From the NCBI GenBank assembly GCA_024421095.1, contig JAHQYM010000008.1, forward strand, positions 1 to 51,882: DNA of 51,882 bases, given 5' to 3'. Numbering within the stretch: the stretch's first letter is position 1; each line of letters opens with the position of its first letter. This stretch comes from Acidimicrobiia bacterium. Its GTDB lineage: Bacteria; Actinomycetota; Acidimicrobiia; Acidimicrobiales; Aldehydirespiratoraceae. Of the stretch, positions 7,267 to 14,794 are shown in pieces. The notes beneath the pieces are model-generated. The model was not told where the DNA came from. It ran no database searches and worked only from the letters and a program-made list of their open reading frames with translations. The position numbers and the translations under genes were made by a program.

Positions 7267-9942
7267 CTATACCGGGGAGTCGGTAGGGATTGCGGGCGTG
7301 CGCATGTTTTTTGACAGGAACTTTTGGATGCCGGGTGCGAAGGCTTGGGGAAGGTCTGCGAGCCGCCACACGAAGGTGATAACCTCGGCGCGGGTGAGAA
7401 CATCGTGTGGTGCGAAGGTAGTTTCGGAAGTGCCAGTGGTAATACCGTGTTCAAGCATCCAAGCCACAGCATCGGTGTAGTAGGTTCCTTCGGCTACGTC
7501 GGTAAATGTTTGTGGTGTCGTTGGCTTGGGTCTGTCTGCGTAGCGCCACAAAATAGCCGACGCTTGCGCTCTTGTGAGGGTCAGGTCTGGCGAAAAGGTT
7601 GTGGGTGATGTCCCAGAAATAGCCTCGTATGTGTTGGAGTAGAGCCCGGCGACTGCTTCTCGGTATGTGGCATCGTCTGGAATATCCTCAAAAGGGTAGG
7701 AAATTCGCCGTACCGGTGAAGCGCCTTCAAATTTCCAGACGATGTCTACAAATTCTGCTCGTGTGATTTCTTCGTGTGGCGCAAAGTAGCCGATTCTTGC
7801 AGGTTCGGTGATCTGCGTCTCTAATGACCAGCTAGCCGCTTCGTAAAAGTAATCTCCAGCGGTAATATCGTTGAAGTTGAATACTGGGGTTTCTGTTTCA
7901 GGTGCAGTTGGTTGGGGCGTTTGGGTCGCTAACTCTTCTGCAACCTCTCGGTCTTCAACCGCAACATCGGCGGGCCATTCAATCGTGAATTTGGAACTTC
8001 GGGGTGGGTTACATTGGCTCTCCGATCGGCAACCATTGTAGATGGCTTGCAGTAACCAATAGCCGTAGAGTTCACCTTGGCGAGTGAGCGTGATTGATTT
8101 GTCGCGGTCTGTTACCGTAACTTTTGCGAAGACAGTCCGTCCTGATGGTGGTGTTTGCTCAATTTCGATTCGTTGCAGAGCGGCAAGGTTCAGTGGTCGT
8201 TCTCCGGCGACCGTAAAGTTGTTCAACCAGCGGTTGAGTTGCGCTACTGTGTAATTTCGAGTCCAAGTGGCCCGAGGATTGCGCACGGTTTGTTCGTCTG
8301 GATCGTAAGCCCGATCGTAGGGGTCTGCTTTCGACAATAAGAAAGGTAAGTCAACGCCATCGCTCCACACATCCGATGGTTTGACCGTATGGCCACCATT
8401 GCTTGATGAATAAAACGCTTGTGCAATCCGCGTTTCCAAACGTGTTTCGATTGGTTCCGACTCTTCGCTAGCGTCTTGCCCTATCAACTCTGAGTCATCG
8501 GTTGGATCCGAATCTTCTAGTGGCACCTCGGCCTCATAGGTTATGACCTCACCTGCAGTTTGGTCAACAGCTTCACACCACTCGTGCTTATCACAACCCG
8601 ATTCTCTGTACCAACCCGCAAAGACTTGGTCTGAGGTTGAGGCGTAGAGATTGAATGGTTCATCAATCCAGTCGCTTGCCGCAATGCGATTGTAGATCGT
8701 TGCCGCGGCGTAACTGCGTGCTGCGACCGCTTGCGCCTTCATTGATTCGAGGGGCCACTCTGGCGGCACTTCGGCTAGACCGTAAAGGTATTTCTCCATG
8801 TCTAATTCGGCAACCACCACACAGAAATTCACGCCGCGACCGCAACGGTCGGGTTTGCTGCCGTTTAACTCAACGCTCGCCGGTTGCAGTAGGTAACGAG
8901 CGCTTGCGTAGGAACCGAGGTTTGGGCCGTCTTCGTGTTCTTCTACCACTGTTCTGATGCCCACGGTCTGCACCACTTGCAACGCGGTGTTCGCACAGCG
9001 AGCATCCCCAGCGCACAAGTCGGTAGTAGTCTGCGTGACAGAATCGGTGTATTCAGCGTGCCAACGCTCTCCGTCGTAGTAGGTAGTCAGCGGCAAAGTG
9101 CTAATGCCAATGACAGAGTCATCAACCTCAACGGAAAGTTGCCACTCTCCCGGGCCGAGTTCATTTAGAGGCGTGGAAATCGCCACCCGCTCGCGCACAC
9201 CGATAAGCACGTTGAGGTTGCCTAATTTTGCTCGCTGTTGGCGAGAGTGGGTTACGCAAAACTCGGTTGGGTTGCCGCAATCTTTTTGGCTGACTCCGTC
9301 AACAGCAACGCTGGAGGGTTGCAGAACGTAGCGACCGCCGTAAAAAGAAGCGATGTTCGGGCCGTCCTCGAATTCTTCAATCACGGCTCTTTTGCCGATG
9401 CTGTGAACCACCTCAAGCACCGTATTTTCGCAGCGCGTGTCATCAGCGCACAAATCGGTGGTGATACCCGCGGTTTTGTCTGTGTATTCGGCGTGCCAGC
9501 GCAGGCCGTCATAGTAGGTTGTGAGTGGCAAACTGCTCGTACCGATTATCTCGCCGTGTACCTCAACTGAGAGTTCCCAAGCACCCGGAGCTAATTCATC
9601 TAGCGGTGTGGAGATGGCGATCGTGTCTCGCACTGCGACTTCAACCTCAATGGTTTCTGGTGTTGAAGACAGATTGAACTCTTCGAAATCACTGATTTGG
9701 CGAATTTCGGTGTTGTCGTAGTAGAACTTCAGAATTTCGTTGTAGGTGTGGCCATCGAGGGCGCGCCCGAGCGATCCGTATTGGCTCAAACCGATTCCGT
9801 GACCCCATCCACCACCGTGCAATAGCACTGGCCTTGTGTCGCCACTCGTGGGTATGGTTTCGTCGGTATCGTGGGCAAACGTTGGCGCTGCTGTCAAACT
9901 CAAGACAAGCAAACTACACAGCAGCGTGCGTGAGAATTTCAA
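7267..9942 (-). CDS. Secreted SpoIID/LytB-domain protein with three C-terminal SLH domains
   Basis: About 891 aa. A signal peptide (LKFSRTLLCSLLVLSL..AAPTFA) is followed by GGGWGHGIGLSQYGSLG and, about 340 residues on, by EVPPEWPLESMKAQAVAARS and YSSSNGGHT. Together these form the SpoIID/LytB wall-hydrolase fold (SpoIID itself is a lytic transglycosylase). Counting from TTG 9993, residues about 121-247 and 266-393 are a tandem duplication inserted into the domain; both copies contain AISTPL-x-EL-x-PG-x-W and PLTTYYDG-x-RWHAEYTD. Three S-layer homology domains follow (about 704-756, 766-820, 828-880), each with an FxDI/V start and a TRA motif. TTG 9942 is preferred because GAGAG precedes it and the signal peptide then starts properly; TTG 9993 is the alternative. 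Same strand as the glycosyltransferase upstream. Confidence 0.88.
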   Translation of the reverse strand: MKFSRTLLCSLLVLSLTAAPTFAHDTDETIPTSGDTRPVLLHGGGWGHGIGLSQYGSLGRALDGHTYNEILKFYYDNTEIRQISDFEEFNLSSTPETIEVEVAVRDTIAISTPLDELAPGAWELSVEVHGEIIGTSSLPLTTYYDGLRWHAEYTDKTAGITTDLCADDTRCENTVLEVVHSIGKRAVIEEFEDGPNIASFYGGRYVLQPSSVAVDGVSQKDCGNPTEFCVTHSRQQRAKLGNLNVLIGVRERVAISTPLNELGPGEWQLSVEVDDSVIGISTLPLTTYYDGERWHAEYTDSVTQTTTDLCAGDARCANTALQVVQTVGIRTVVEEHEDGPNLGSYASARYLLQPASVELNGSKPDRCGRGVNFCVVVAELDMEKYLYGLAEVPPEWPLESMKAQAVAARSYAAATIYNRIAASDWIDEPFNLYASTSDQVFAGWYRESGCDKHEWCEAVDQTAGEVITYEAEVPLEDSDPTDDSELIGQDASEESEPIETRLETRIAQAFYSSSNGGHTVKPSDVWSDGVDLPFLLSKADPYDRAYDPDEQTVRNPRATWTRNYTVAQLNRWLNNFTVAGERPLNLAALQRIEIEQTPPSGRTVFAKVTVTDRDKSITLTRQGELYGYWLLQAIYNGCRSESQCNPPRSSKFTIEWPADVAVEDREVAEELATQTPQPTAPETETPVFNFNDITAGDYFYEAASWSLETQITEPARIGYFAPHEEITRAEFVDIVWKFEGASPVRRISYPFEDIPDDATYREAVAGLYSNTYEAISGTSPTTFSPDLTLTRAQASAILWRYADRPKPTTPQTFTDVAEGTYYTDAVAWMLEHGITTGTSETTFAPHDVLTRAEVITFVWRLADLPQAFAPGIQKFLSKNMRTPAIPTDSPV

Positions 9943-9999
9943 TTTTTTCTCTCGATGTGATGGCTTACTTGGGCGCGCTCTCTTGAACGCCAAGCTATT

Positions 10000-10731
10000 C
10001 TAACGCCGTATCTTTACAATTTGGTTTCGACGAGTTTGCAAACCATATTTCACTATAATGCCGAGCGCGGCGACCCCATCACGCCAGTTAATTTTCTTGC
10101 CTTCGGCGTATGTACGCCCCGAGTATGAGATGCCGACTTCCCAGATGCGCCAGCCACCTGCTGCCACTTTGGCGGTGATCTCCGGTTCAATGCCGAAACG
10201 GTTCTCGCGCAGTTCAAGGCTTTGCAGTACCTCGCGGCGGAAGGCTTTGTAGCAGGTCTCCATGTCGGTCAGGTTCAAATCGGTAAACATGTTTGAGACA
10301 AGCGTTAGCAAACGGTTACCAACCGAGTGCCAGAAATACAAGACCCGCCGGGGCCTTCCCGACTGAAAACGACTGCCATAAACCACATCAGCAACCCCGT
10401 TGAGCAGCGGTTCAAGGATCATGGCGTAATCTCTCGGGTCGTATTCAAGGTCGGCATCTTGAACAATCACGAACTCAGCACTCGCAAGCAAAAAACCACG
10501 CCGTAGCGCCGCCCCTTTGCCCAAGTTCAGAGGTTGACGCACGACTTGCACGCGGTCATCGTCAAGGAGTTCTAATAATTCTGCGGTGCCGTCGGTGGAA
10601 CCATCATCAACGATTACCAACTGTGCGGTGTACGGGCTCGCAAGCACCCGATTAGCCATTTCAACAACGGTTGCTGCCTCGTCATAGCAGGGCATCACCA
10701 CGCTGAGGCATGGTTGAACTGTTTCTTGCAT
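10000..10731 (-). CDS. Family 2 glycosyltransferase (dolichol-phosphate mannosyltransferase-like)
   Basis: The 243-aa protein opens with SVVMPCYDEAATV, then VIVDDGSTDGT, NLGKGAALRRGF and VIVQDADLEYDP with the metal-binding DAD. This is the DPM1/GT2 set of motifs, and such enzymes typically transfer a sugar from a nucleotide sugar to a polyprenyl phosphate. There is no C-terminal membrane domain. The ending WRDGVAALGIIVKYGLQTRR fits the family. The ATG at 10731 stands only 38 bases from the start of the divergent CsaB-like gene, so the two probably share a regulatory spacer. It ends 6 bases before the longest SpoIID frame and is likely co-transcribed with it. Sugar and acceptor unknown. Confidence 0.88.
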   Translation of the reverse strand: MQETVQPCLSVVMPCYDEAATVVEMANRVLASPYTAQLVIVDDGSTDGTAELLELLDDDRVQVVRQPLNLGKGAALRRGFLLASAEFVIVQDADLEYDPRDYAMILEPLLNGVADVVYGSRFQSGRPRRVLYFWHSVGNRLLTLVSNMFTDLNLTDMETCYKAFRREVLQSLELRENRFGIEPEITAKVAAGGWRIWEVGISYSGRTYAEGKKINWRDGVAALGIIVKYGLQTRRNQIVKIRR

Positions 10732-10769
10732 GGACGAATAATGCTAGCGGTGGCGCTATTGTCCCCAAC

Positions 10770-11858
10770 ATGAACTGCGGTGACAGCAAAGCGAGCGCGC
10801 CTAAGATCGCGCCGAGGATTTTGGTGTGTGGTTGGTCGGGTGCTGACAACATAGGTGATGAGTTGTTGACGAAAGCTGTTGTGCAGATGTTGCGAGCCAA
10901 CGGAGCGGTGCCGCTAGTGGTGTCTCGTGACCCAAAAATTACCGCAGCTTTACACGACGTTGAAACGCTGGCCTGGGGGCCGCGTGGGTGGCCAAGGATT
11001 TTACTGAATCGCACCAGGTTTGGGGTTGGTGTGGATGGCGTTTGTGTGGGGCCAGGTGGCATCATTCAGGACTCGAGCAGCGTTTGGAGTTTGCCGGGGC
11101 ACTTCGTGGCTCCGTTGCTTTTGCGGAAGTTGGGTAGGCCGCTAGTTGGCGTGGGTTTGGGTGCCGATACTCTCAAACGTAAAGCGTCTCGCTGGTTGCT
11201 GCGCGCGGTGTTGCACGATACTGAATTAGTAGCGCGAGATCCGCGTTCAGTGGCGGCACTAGCCGATGCCAATTTGATAGCGACCGACGCTGCCGATTTA
11301 GTTTTTGGTCTTGAAACTGCGCCTAAAGCACGCAGCAGCGAGATCCTAGTTGCCCTTGGCCCGGTGGCGACCCCGAGACGTTTCTTGCCGACGCGTGGCA
11401 CGCTGCGGGTACGGGTTCCCACTCGGTTGCCTGAGTTGTTGAATTCACTAGCCGGACGCTTAGACGCATCCATTGCATTCGCCACGTTTCGTGGCCCAAG
11501 AGACCGGCGTTTCGCAGAACTGCTCGCCGCAAACATCACCCGGGATTGGGCAATCTTGCCCCACGACATCAACGAACAAGTCGGACGCATTGCTTCAGCA
11601 CGGTTATTGCTGACGAATCGTTATCACCCGTTAGTGATAGCGGCTCGTTGCGGCACGCCGACGATTGTCTGTTCCCCAGAAACAAAACTGCTGTCACTAG
11701 TGGAGCAGTTGCCTAGCTCGCCAATAATCAAACTCAACGATTGGTCGAAACTGCTAGATTGTGAGGTGCCTGAGCCGGGTTTTGGATTGTCACTGAATTC
11801 GCTAGAAGCGCACCAAGAGGCTCTAAGGCACCTAGTTGCAAACTGTGCTTCTAGTTAG
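10770..11858 (+). CDS. csaB: Polysaccharide pyruvyl transferase (CsaB-like)
   Basis: About 362 aa. Seen: ILVCGWSGADNIGDELLT near the N-terminus, VGPGGIIQDSSS, GVGLGADTLKR, a central SVAALADANLIATDAADLVF segment, and TNRYHPLVIAARCGTP near the C-terminus. This series is typical of the CsaB family, which adds a ketal-linked pyruvate from phosphoenolpyruvate to a wall polysaccharide. In Gram-positive bacteria that pyruvate is what SLH domains bind, and an SLH-bearing protein is encoded two genes away. ATG 10770 is chosen because it gives the normal start and avoids overlapping the divergent glycosyltransferase; the frame is open from 10710. No clear ribosome binding site. It converges with the ABC ATPase gene, leaving 10 bases between the stops. 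Confidence 0.85.
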   Translation: MNCGDSKASAPKIAPRILVCGWSGADNIGDELLTKAVVQMLRANGAVPLVVSRDPKITAALHDVETLAWGPRGWPRILLNRTRFGVGVDGVCVGPGGIIQDSSSVWSLPGHFVAPLLLRKLGRPLVGVGLGADTLKRKASRWLLRAVLHDTELVARDPRSVAALADANLIATDAADLVFGLETAPKARSSEILVALGPVATPRRFLPTRGTLRVRVPTRLPELLNSLAGRLDASIAFATFRGPRDRRFAELLAANITRDWAILPHDINEQVGRIASARLLLTNRYHPLVIAARCGTPTIVCSPETKLLSLVEQLPSSPIIKLNDWSKLLDCEVPEPGFGLSLNSLEAHQEALRHLVANCASS

Positions 11859-11877
11859 AACGGGGCTTCTAGGTAGA
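11847..11877. repeat. 13-base direct repeat spanning two convergent stop codons
   Basis: GCTTCTAGTTAGA (11847-11859) is repeated as GCTTCTAGGTAGA (11865-11877), with one mismatch and 5 bases between. The first copy supplies the TAG stop of the csaB-like gene, and the second supplies, on the other strand, the TAG of the ABC ATPase gene. It could be a small duplication formed at the gene junction. No hairpin with a T-run is visible. Confidence 0.55.
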
Positions 11878-12633
11878 GCGTGTTTGCAGTGTGTTGGGGG
11901 TCGTGTCAACCATCTGCAGGTACGCCGCAATTACTTCATCGGGGGCTCCAACCTTTAGAAGATTGCCGTGGTCAAGCCACCCAACTTGGTGACAGTTAGC
12001 CATCAAATCGGTGCTGTGCGACACCAACACGATGGTTGTTCCATCGCTGCGCAATCCGTCCATGTACTTGCGGCACCGACGCTGAAACTCTTCGTCTCCT
12101 ACTGCTATCACTTCGTCTACCAACAAAATATCAGGTTTCACATTTACCGCTACCGCAAAGCCCAATCGCACGTACATTCCGCTAGAGTAGATCTTTACCG
12201 GTTCATCAACAAAATCTCCGATACCGCTAAAATCAATAATGTCGTCCATCAACATGGTCATTTGCCGTCGGGTGAGCCCGAGCATCGAACCATTGAGGTA
12301 AACGTTCTCGCGACCGGTTAGGTCAGGGTGAAAACCAGACCCCAATTCCAACAGAGCCGATAAACGTCCCTGCGCTTTGACTGAACCAGTAGTCGGGCGA
12401 TGTATCCCAGCAATCAGGCGCAACAGAGTAGATTTGCCGCTGCCGTTGTGTCCGATAAGGCCGAAATAGGAACCCGCTTGAATATTCAGACTGACATCTT
12501 TCAGCACCCAGAAGTCGTCGGTGTCGCGCTTACGCCCTAATCGCAGGATCGCCTCTTTCAGCGAACTCGGACGGTTGCGTTCGAGTCGGAAGCGTTTCGA
12601 AACACTCCTAACTGAGATATCTCCATTATTCAT
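11869..12633 (-). CDS. ABC transporter ATPase of the polysaccharide/teichoic acid export type (Wzt/TagH-like)
   Basis: The 254-aa nucleotide-binding protein has Walker A GHNGSGKST, a Q-loop region with SALLELGSGFHPDLTGREN (typical of the Wzt/TagH/RfbE group), signature YSSGM and Walker B ILLVDEV followed by GDEEF. It would power export of a lipid-linked polysaccharide. It lacks the extra C-terminal carbohydrate-binding domain of long Wzt proteins. The permease partner normally encoded just upstream is reduced to a 54-codon remnant whose TGA overlaps this ATG (ATGA). The ATPase is therefore an orphan in this window and must use another permease, or is on its way to loss. All motifs are intact. 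Confidence 0.88.
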   Translation of the reverse strand: MNNGDISVRSVSKRFRLERNRPSSLKEAILRLGRKRDTDDFWVLKDVSLNIQAGSYFGLIGHNGSGKSTLLRLIAGIHRPTTGSVKAQGRLSALLELGSGFHPDLTGRENVYLNGSMLGLTRRQMTMLMDDIIDFSGIGDFVDEPVKIYSSGMYVRLGFAVAVNVKPDILLVDEVIAVGDEEFQRRCRKYMDGLRSDGTTIVLVSHSTDLMANCHQVGWLDHGNLLKVGAPDEVIAAYLQMVDTTPNTLQTRST

Positions 12634-12794
12634 GGTTCTTCACTAATCGACATACTCTGACGACGAAAGAAAACCCAACCGATTACGCTGCGCTTATAGC
12701 GCACCTTTGATTCGCGCTCGGCGAAGTGATAAATCAGTGTGAGGTTCTTGTGCAGCGTAGGAGACAGCGACGAAGGCGAAAGAGAATACCGCAC
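12630..12794 (-). pseudogene. ABC-2 polysaccharide permease (Wzm-like), internally deleted remnant
   Basis: A short minus-strand frame from GTG 12794 reads, near its start, LHKNLTLIYHFAERESKVRY and then KRSVIGW. This is the N-terminal signature of Wzm/TagG-type permeases (Leu-Arg-rich helix, then RY-x-x-S-x-LGW, normally running on into the first transmembrane helix WxLLNP). Here it jumps directly to VFFRRQSMSISEEP and stops. The ending resembles a permease C-terminus (FxxFRR..., then acidic residues), and its TGA overlaps the ATG of the ATPase gene as expected of an intact permease-ATPase pair. Roughly 200 codons between the two ends appear lost, and the frame is kept. Too short for the usual ORF listings. 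Confidence 0.65.
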
Positions 12795-12812
12795 AATATC
12801 TATTGAGCCTAC

Positions 12813-13430
12813 CTACCGAGTTACGCTAACCCCACGAAGTAGCGCAGCTAATTCACTCGCAACATCAACAAGGCGCTCCTCATTGTTTACCAAGCGGTCG
12901 GCGAAAATACGGCAAGGCTGCACGTATTGGTCATGCATGGGCGCAACGGTGTCCCGAAACTGTCGACGGACATTGGCTTCGTTACGCCCTCGTAAAGCAA
13001 CATCGCGTTTGATGCGGCGTTGCAGGCGTACCGCTTCAACGACATCAATGAAGACCGCCAAATCCAGCAGTTCCCTTATCGCGGGGAAATGCAACAACAA
13101 AATGCCATCAAGCACGACCACTTCTCGGGGTTCCACGCAGAGTGGTTCAGGGTTGCGTGTGTGGCTAGCAAAGTCGTAACCCGGCACCGCGACTCGATGG
13201 CCTCCCCGCAACGCGTGAAGCTGTTCAACGAACAATTCATGGTCAAGCGAATCAGGGTGATCAAAATTGACCTGCGCCCGTTCTTGCAGCGTCAGATGAG
13301 ACAGGTCACGGTAATACGCATCAAATGCAATCGTGCTCACCGCGTTCACGCCGAGAAGACGCACCAACAACTGCACCAGTGTTGTCTTCCCCGCTCCTGA
13401 ACCCCCCGCAATACCAACGACAAATGCCAC
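12813..13430 (-). CDS. udk: Uridine kinase
   Basis: Phosphorylates uridine and cytidine to UMP and CMP in pyrimidine salvage. The 205-aa protein starts with P-loop GIAGGSGAGKTT and has FDAYYRDLSHL, NFDHPDSLDHELF (nucleoside-binding region), VVVLDGILLL (Walker B-like) and RRIKRDVALRGR, which is the uridine kinase lid. Length and motifs match the family. The start is GTG 13430; no strong ribosome binding site is visible. Its stop lies 19 bases before the permease remnant on the same strand, so the two are close but functionally unrelated. Confidence 0.92.
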   Translation of the reverse strand: MAFVVGIAGGSGAGKTTLVQLLVRLLGVNAVSTIAFDAYYRDLSHLTLQERAQVNFDHPDSLDHELFVEQLHALRGGHRVAVPGYDFASHTRNPEPLCVEPREVVVLDGILLLHFPAIRELLDLAVFIDVVEAVRLQRRIKRDVALRGRNEANVRRQFRDTVAPMHDQYVQPCRIFADRLVNNEERLVDVASELAALLRGVSVTR

Positions 13431-13477
13431 GACCGTAAACTATGGCTTCACCTGCACCCGCCCGCCTCGAGCGAGTT

Positions 13478-13894
13478 TTAGGCACCGAGCCTTTTTCTCG
13501 CCGCTGAACTCATGTCAAGCAACCTTTGTGGGATGGTCACACCATTGACTTGAACCAGACCAGTGGCACCTGAACCAACTGCCGCAGAATCCGTAGGTGT
13601 TGCGTCTTGAGCCTCGGCTAGGGCGGCTTCAGCAACTTTGGTGGCTTCAACCTCTTCACGTCCGCGAGCCAAAACAAAAGCGTCATAATCACCACGTTTG
13701 ACTAAAGCGTGATGGTCTATATGGCCGACTGCTTTGCCGTCATCAAATCGAACCCAATAGCGTTTCCAAGTGAAACCGTTTGCTACCGCGATCTTGCCAC
13801 AACTCCCCGCACGGTAACCGGCTATGTCTTCAACGAGCCGTACTTTGGTTCCGCGCACGAACGGTTTCGCTTGAAGTTCAGTAGTGCTAGACAC
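13478..13894 (-). CDS. Unknown 138-aa protein with small N-terminal beta domain
   Basis: No family is recognised with confidence. Residues about 12-65 (RGTKVRLVEDIAGYRAGSCG, then KRYWVRFDDGKAVGHI) have the alternating pattern of a small SH3-like beta barrel. They are followed by an Ala/Glu-rich helical stretch, a linker and a C-terminal LLDMSSAARKRLGA. There is no signal peptide or membrane segment. The start is probably GTG 13894; an upstream ribosome binding site is not clear. The gene is on the same strand as udk, 47 bases before it. Similar small proteins seem to occur in actinobacteria, but I cannot name a function. Confidence 0.6.
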   Translation of the reverse strand: MSSTTELQAKPFVRGTKVRLVEDIAGYRAGSCGKIAVANGFTWKRYWVRFDDGKAVGHIDHHALVKRGDYDAFVLARGREEVEATKVAEAALAEAQDATPTDSAAVGSGATGLVQVNGVTIPQRLLDMSSAARKRLGA

Positions 13895-14006
13895 AAGTGC
13901 TTAAACTAGCAATTTTCGCGGCGTTCGCGAACGGCAAAGGGTAGCTATCTTCAAAACGATGTGCCATGCTTAGTTACCAGCAATCCAACTAGTTAGGAGC
14001 GTGCCT

Positions 14007-14792
14007 ATGCGCAGCCACGAAATTGATTATCAGATACATGGCGATGACCTGCAATTTGTGGAGATTGAACTTGACCCCGGCGAAATAGTGATCGCCGAAG
14101 CGGGAGCCATGATGTATATCGAAGAGGGCATCACCTTTGAATCCAAAATGGGTGACGGCTCCAGCCCCGATGCTGGCGCTTGGTCGAAACTCAAGTCTGC
14201 CGCTAAACGTGGTATTACGGGAGAATCGGTGTTCCTTACCCATTTCTCCAATGCTGCTCCGCTGGGCCGTCAGAAGGTGGCAATGGCCGCGCCCTACCCC
14301 GGCAAGGTATTACCAATTGACCTTGCTGCCGTCGGCGGGCGGATTTTGGCCCAAAAGGATGCCTTCCTGTGCGCCGCTTCAGGTACAAAGCTAGACATCG
14401 CTTTCAATAGGAAACTGGGTACTGGTTTGTTTGGCGGCGAAGGTTTCATTCTGCAAGACATTTCAGGAGATGGGCTAGCTTTTTTGCACGCTGGTGGAAC
14501 TATTGTGCGTAAACGTTTACAAGGCGAAACCCTGCGCGTCGACACTGGTTGCCTAGTGGCTTTCCAACCACAAATAGAATATTCGATAGAGCGCGCCGGC
14601 AACCTCAAGTCCATGGTCTTTGGCGGTGAAGGTCTGTTTTTGGCAACGCTTAGCGGTGTGGGAGACGTTTGGTTGCAGTCCTTGCCGTTCAACCGTTTGG
14701 CCGACCGCGTACTAGCCAACCTGACACCGGGTGGTTCAGACGGTGAAGGTTCGCTGATTGGCGGTTTGTCAAATATTTTTGAGAGGCGTTAG
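14007..14792 (+). CDS. AIM24/TIGR00266-family protein
   Basis: The 261-aa protein belongs to a widespread family of beta-rich proteins of unknown biochemical role (named after yeast AIM24). Seen: [22 protein letters not shown] near the N-terminus, [46 protein letters not shown] and [17 protein letters not shown]. The glycine-rich repeats are typical. ATG 14007 is preferred over GTG 14001 because TAGGAG ends 7 bases before the ATG. The N-terminus [12 protein letters not shown] is also typical. It stands alone between two minus-strand genes and its stop lies 2 bases from the end of selD. Confidence 0.85.
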   Translation: MRSHEIDYQIHGDDLQFVEIELDPGEIVIAEAGAMMYIEEGITFESKMGDGSSPDAGAWSKLKSAAKRGITGESVFLTHFSNAAPLGRQKVAMAAPYPGKVLPIDLAAVGGRILAQKDAFLCAASGTKLDIAFNRKLGTGLFGGEGFILQDISGDGLAFLHAGGTIVRKRLQGETLRVDTGCLVAFQPQIEYSIERAGNLKSMVFGGEGLFLATLSGVGDVWLQSLPFNRLADRVLANLTPGGSDGEGSLIGGLSNIFERR

Positions 14793-14794
14793 CA

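Noticed and set aside
7258-7269. Programmed readthrough of the TAG between the SpoIID protein and the membrane-protein piece
   Set aside because: The stop is TAG, no pyrrolysine or suppression context is seen, and a membrane tail after SLH domains would make no sense. Treated as two separate pieces.
11066-11590. 174-codon minus-strand ORF
   Set aside because: Antisense shadow of the CsaB-like gene. Composition is Ser/Arg-rich and no motif is seen.
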